Part shown: positions 62,318 to 64,000 of the stretch, piece by piece
How positions within the stretch are numbered: the stretch's first letter is position 1
Layout: each line of letters begins with the position of its first letter
Assembly (NCBI RefSeq): GCF_028583725.1
Contig: NZ_CP110680.1
Span: 2,294,001-2,358,000, forward strand
Source: Cellulomonas fimi
GTDB lineage: Bacteria; Actinomycetota; Actinomycetes; Actinomycetales; Cellulomonadaceae
Length of the DNA stretch: 64,000 nt
Direction: 5' to 3'
Notes under the pieces: model-generated
Database searches by the model: none
The model's input: only the letters and a program-made list of their open reading frames with translations
Told to the model about the DNA's origin: nothing
Position numbers and translations under genes: made by a program

Positions 62318-63304
62318 ATGGACTGGTCACGCATCCTCCCGATCGTCCTCGGCGAGTTCTTCGCGCCGACGACCGCCGCGTACGCGCTCGCCGCGATCGG
62401 CCTCAACATCCACTTCGGCCTCACCGGCCTGCTCAACATGGGCCAGGCGGGCTTCATGCTCCTCGGCGCGTACGGCTTCGCGATCGCCACGATCGCGGGC
62501 TGGCCGCTGTGGGCCGCCGTGCTCGTCGCCATCGCCGCCGCGACCGTGTTCGCGCTCATCCTCGGCATCCCCACGCTGAAGCTGCGCGGCGACTACCTCG
62601 CGATCGTCACGATCGCGGCCGCCGAGATCGTGCGCCTCGTCGGGCGCTCCACGGCCCTGACGGACCTCACGGGCGCGTCGAGCGGCCTGCGCGGCAACCA
62701 GTACAAGCACACGTTCCAGGACGCGTCACCGTTCCCCGACGGGAACTGGGCGATCGGGCCGTTCGAGTACGCGGTCAACGCGTCGAACAGCTGGTGGCTG
62801 CGCATCGTCGGCTGGGCCGTCGTCCTGCTCGCCTGCCTGCTGGTGTGGCTGCTCATCCGCTCGCCGTGGGGTCGCGTGCTCAAGGGCATCCGCGAGGACG
62901 AGGACGCCGTGCGCTCGCTCGGCAAGAACGTCTACAGCTACAAGATGCAGTCGCTCGTGCTCGGCGGCGTGATCGGTGCGGTCGCGGGCATCCTGTACGT
63001 GCTGCCACGCGCCGTCCAACCCGACTCGATGGGCCGTTCCATGACGTTCTTCGTCTGGACGATCCTGCTGCTCGGCGGCGCCGCGACCGTGTTCGGGCCC
63101 GTGCTCGGCTCGATCATCTTCTGGGCCGTGCTCGCGTTCATCAAGATCACGATGCGCGAGGTCGTCCCGACGACGGTCCTGCGCAACGAGCAGATCGAGC
63201 AGTTCGGATGGATCATCGTCGGCGTCACCCTGATGCTGCTGATCATCTTCCGACCACAAGGCATCCTCGGCGACAAGAAGGAGCTCGCGATCAATGCCCA
63301 CTGA
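62318..63304 (+). CDS. livM: Branched-chain amino acid ABC permease LivM
   Basis: A 328-residue permease with about nine hydrophobic segments. GLNIHFGLTGLLNMGQAGFMLLGAY is the LivM signature near residue 27, and the EAA-type loop is LKGIREDEDAVRSLGKNVYSYKM near residue 188. It pairs with LivH. It ends inside the start of livG (11-base overlap). Confidence 0.94.
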   Translation: MDWSRILPIVLGEFFAPTTAAYALAAIGLNIHFGLTGLLNMGQAGFMLLGAYGFAIATIAGWPLWAAVLVAIAAATVFALILGIPTLKLRGDYLAIVTIAAAEIVRLVGRSTALTDLTGASSGLRGNQYKHTFQDASPFPDGNWAIGPFEYAVNASNSWWLRIVGWAVVLLACLLVWLLIRSPWGRVLKGIREDEDAVRSLGKNVYSYKMQSLVLGGVIGAVAGILYVLPRAVQPDSMGRSMTFFVWTILLLGGAATVFGPVLGSIIFWAVLAFIKITMREVVPTTVLRNEQIEQFGWIIVGVTLMLLIIFRPQGILGDKKELAINAH

Positions 63305-64000
63305 GCCTCCTGCCGCCGTGCCCTCCACCGCCACGCCGTCGACCGCTGCTCGCGACGCCGCGATCGCGGCGCTGCGCGACGTGCCGCACGAGCCCGGCGC
63401 CCGCAAGCCCGACCCGATCCTCGTCGCCGACGACGTCCGCCGGCACTTCGGTGGCGTCAACGCCGTCGACGTCGACCACGTCGAGATCCAGCGCGGCGCC
63501 ATCACGGCCCTCATCGGCCCGAACGGTGCCGGCAAGACGACCCTGTTCAACCTGCTCACCGGCTTCGACAAGCCGAACAGCGGGCGCTGGACGTTCGACG
63601 GGAAGTCGCTCGGCGGCGTCCCCGCCGCACGCGTCGCGCGGGCCGGCATGGTCCGCACGTTCCAGCTGACCAAGGCCCTCAACCGCATGACCGTCATCGA
63701 GAACATGCGGCTGGGCGCCACGCAGCAGCCCGGCGAGAACCTGTTCGCCGCGCTCGTCGCGCCGCTGTGGCGCGGACGCGAGCAGGAGATCACGGCGCAG
63801 GCCGAGGAGCTCCTCGCCCGGTTCAAGCTCGACACCAAGCGCGACGACTTCGCCGGCTCCCTGTCGGGCGGTCAGCGCAAGCTGCTCGAGATGGCGCGCG
63901 CACTCATGGCGAAGCCGCGGATGATCATGCTCGACGAGCCGATGGCCGGCGTGAACCCCGCGCTCACCCAGTCGCTGCTCGGGCACATCCAGGCGCTGCG
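63294..64000 (+). CDS. livG: Branched-chain amino acid ABC ATPase LivG, 3' end missing
   Basis: The first 235 residues of a LivG ATPase, cut by the right edge. A 40-residue extension precedes the ABC core: Walker A GPNGAGKTTLFN, the LivG-specific QLTKALNRMTVIENM, the signature LSGGQRKLLEMARAL and Walker B MIMLDEP. It would energise LivHM. A binding protein and livF are expected beyond the edge. Confidence 0.94.
   Translation, partial: MPTEPPAAVPSTATPSTAARDAAIAALRDVPHEPGARKPDPILVADDVRRHFGGVNAVDVDHVEIQRGAITALIGPNGAGKTTLFNLLTGFDKPNSGRWTFDGKSLGGVPAARVARAGMVRTFQLTKALNRMTVIENMRLGATQQPGENLFAALVAPLWRGREQEITAQAEELLARFKLDTKRDDFAGSLSGGQRKLLEMARALMAKPRMIMLDEPMAGVNPALTQSLLGHIQAL

Overview
The window is very GC-rich (roughly three quarters G+C by eye), dense with short intergenic gaps, and uses many GTG starts. 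Gene content and order (tkt-tal-zwf-opcA-pgl opposite ctaB, uvrC-rapZ-yvcK-whiA-gap-pgk-tpiA-secG, RbpA, xerD-parA-scpA-scpB-rluB-tyrA-cmk-der) place it in a chromosome of an actinobacterium of the Micrococcales, most like Cellulomonas or a close relative. Almost everything is core chromosome. No tRNA, rRNA, CRISPR array, insertion sequence or prophage was seen. The only clear defence-type accessory locus is an AbiE toxin-antitoxin pair cut by the left edge.

Layout. 1-0.8 kb: abiE (minus). 1-6.1 kb: a fused HAD phosphoglucomutase/GH65 disaccharide phosphorylase and a DUF4914-like protein with a PEPCK-like P-loop, the latter behind a palindromic operator. 6.2-13.7 kb: minus-strand operon parA-scpA-scpB-rluB-tyrA-cmk-plsC-der. 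13.7-15.7 kb: xerD and ctaB. 16-23.3 kb: plus-strand pentose phosphate operon, ending in a 6-phosphogluconolactonase fused to an O-methyltransferase. 23.4-32.6 kb: rbpA, then the minus-strand run uvrC-rapZ-yvcK-whiA-gap-pgk-tpiA-secG. 32.7-43.1 kb: a degenerate recombinase-like gene, an OsmC protein, uvrA, a metallo-beta-lactamase-fold hydrolase, an acyl-CoA dehydrogenase, a YciI-like protein, terC with a yybP-ykoY (Mn2+) riboswitch, and uvrB. 43.2-47.3 kb: pcp, coaE, rpsA, pfkA. 47.4-53.5 kb: a DUF6882-like protein and a peptide/nickel-type ABC importer. 53.6-60.6 kb: a methyltransferase, actP-DUF485, polA, a thioesterase and a GNAT acetyltransferase. 60.9 kb-end: branched-chain amino acid importer livH-livM-livG, with livG cut by the right edge.

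How the genes work together. Central carbon metabolism dominates: GH65/HAD feeds glucose 6-phosphate; pfkA, gap, pgk and tpiA give glycolysis; tkt, tal, zwf, opcA and pgl give the pentose phosphate pathway; ctaB serves respiratory heme; actP takes up acetate. All three Uvr excision-repair proteins and polA are present. scpA, scpB, parA and xerD serve chromosome organisation and resolution.

I do not see an obvious new multi-gene system. The best leads are single loci: the DUF4914 gene and its operator, the pgl-methyltransferase fusion, the LivH permease with an extra extracellular domain, the degenerate tyrosine-recombinase-like gene, and several unexplained operator-like repeats. Start sites, promoters and operators were read by eye and are tentative.
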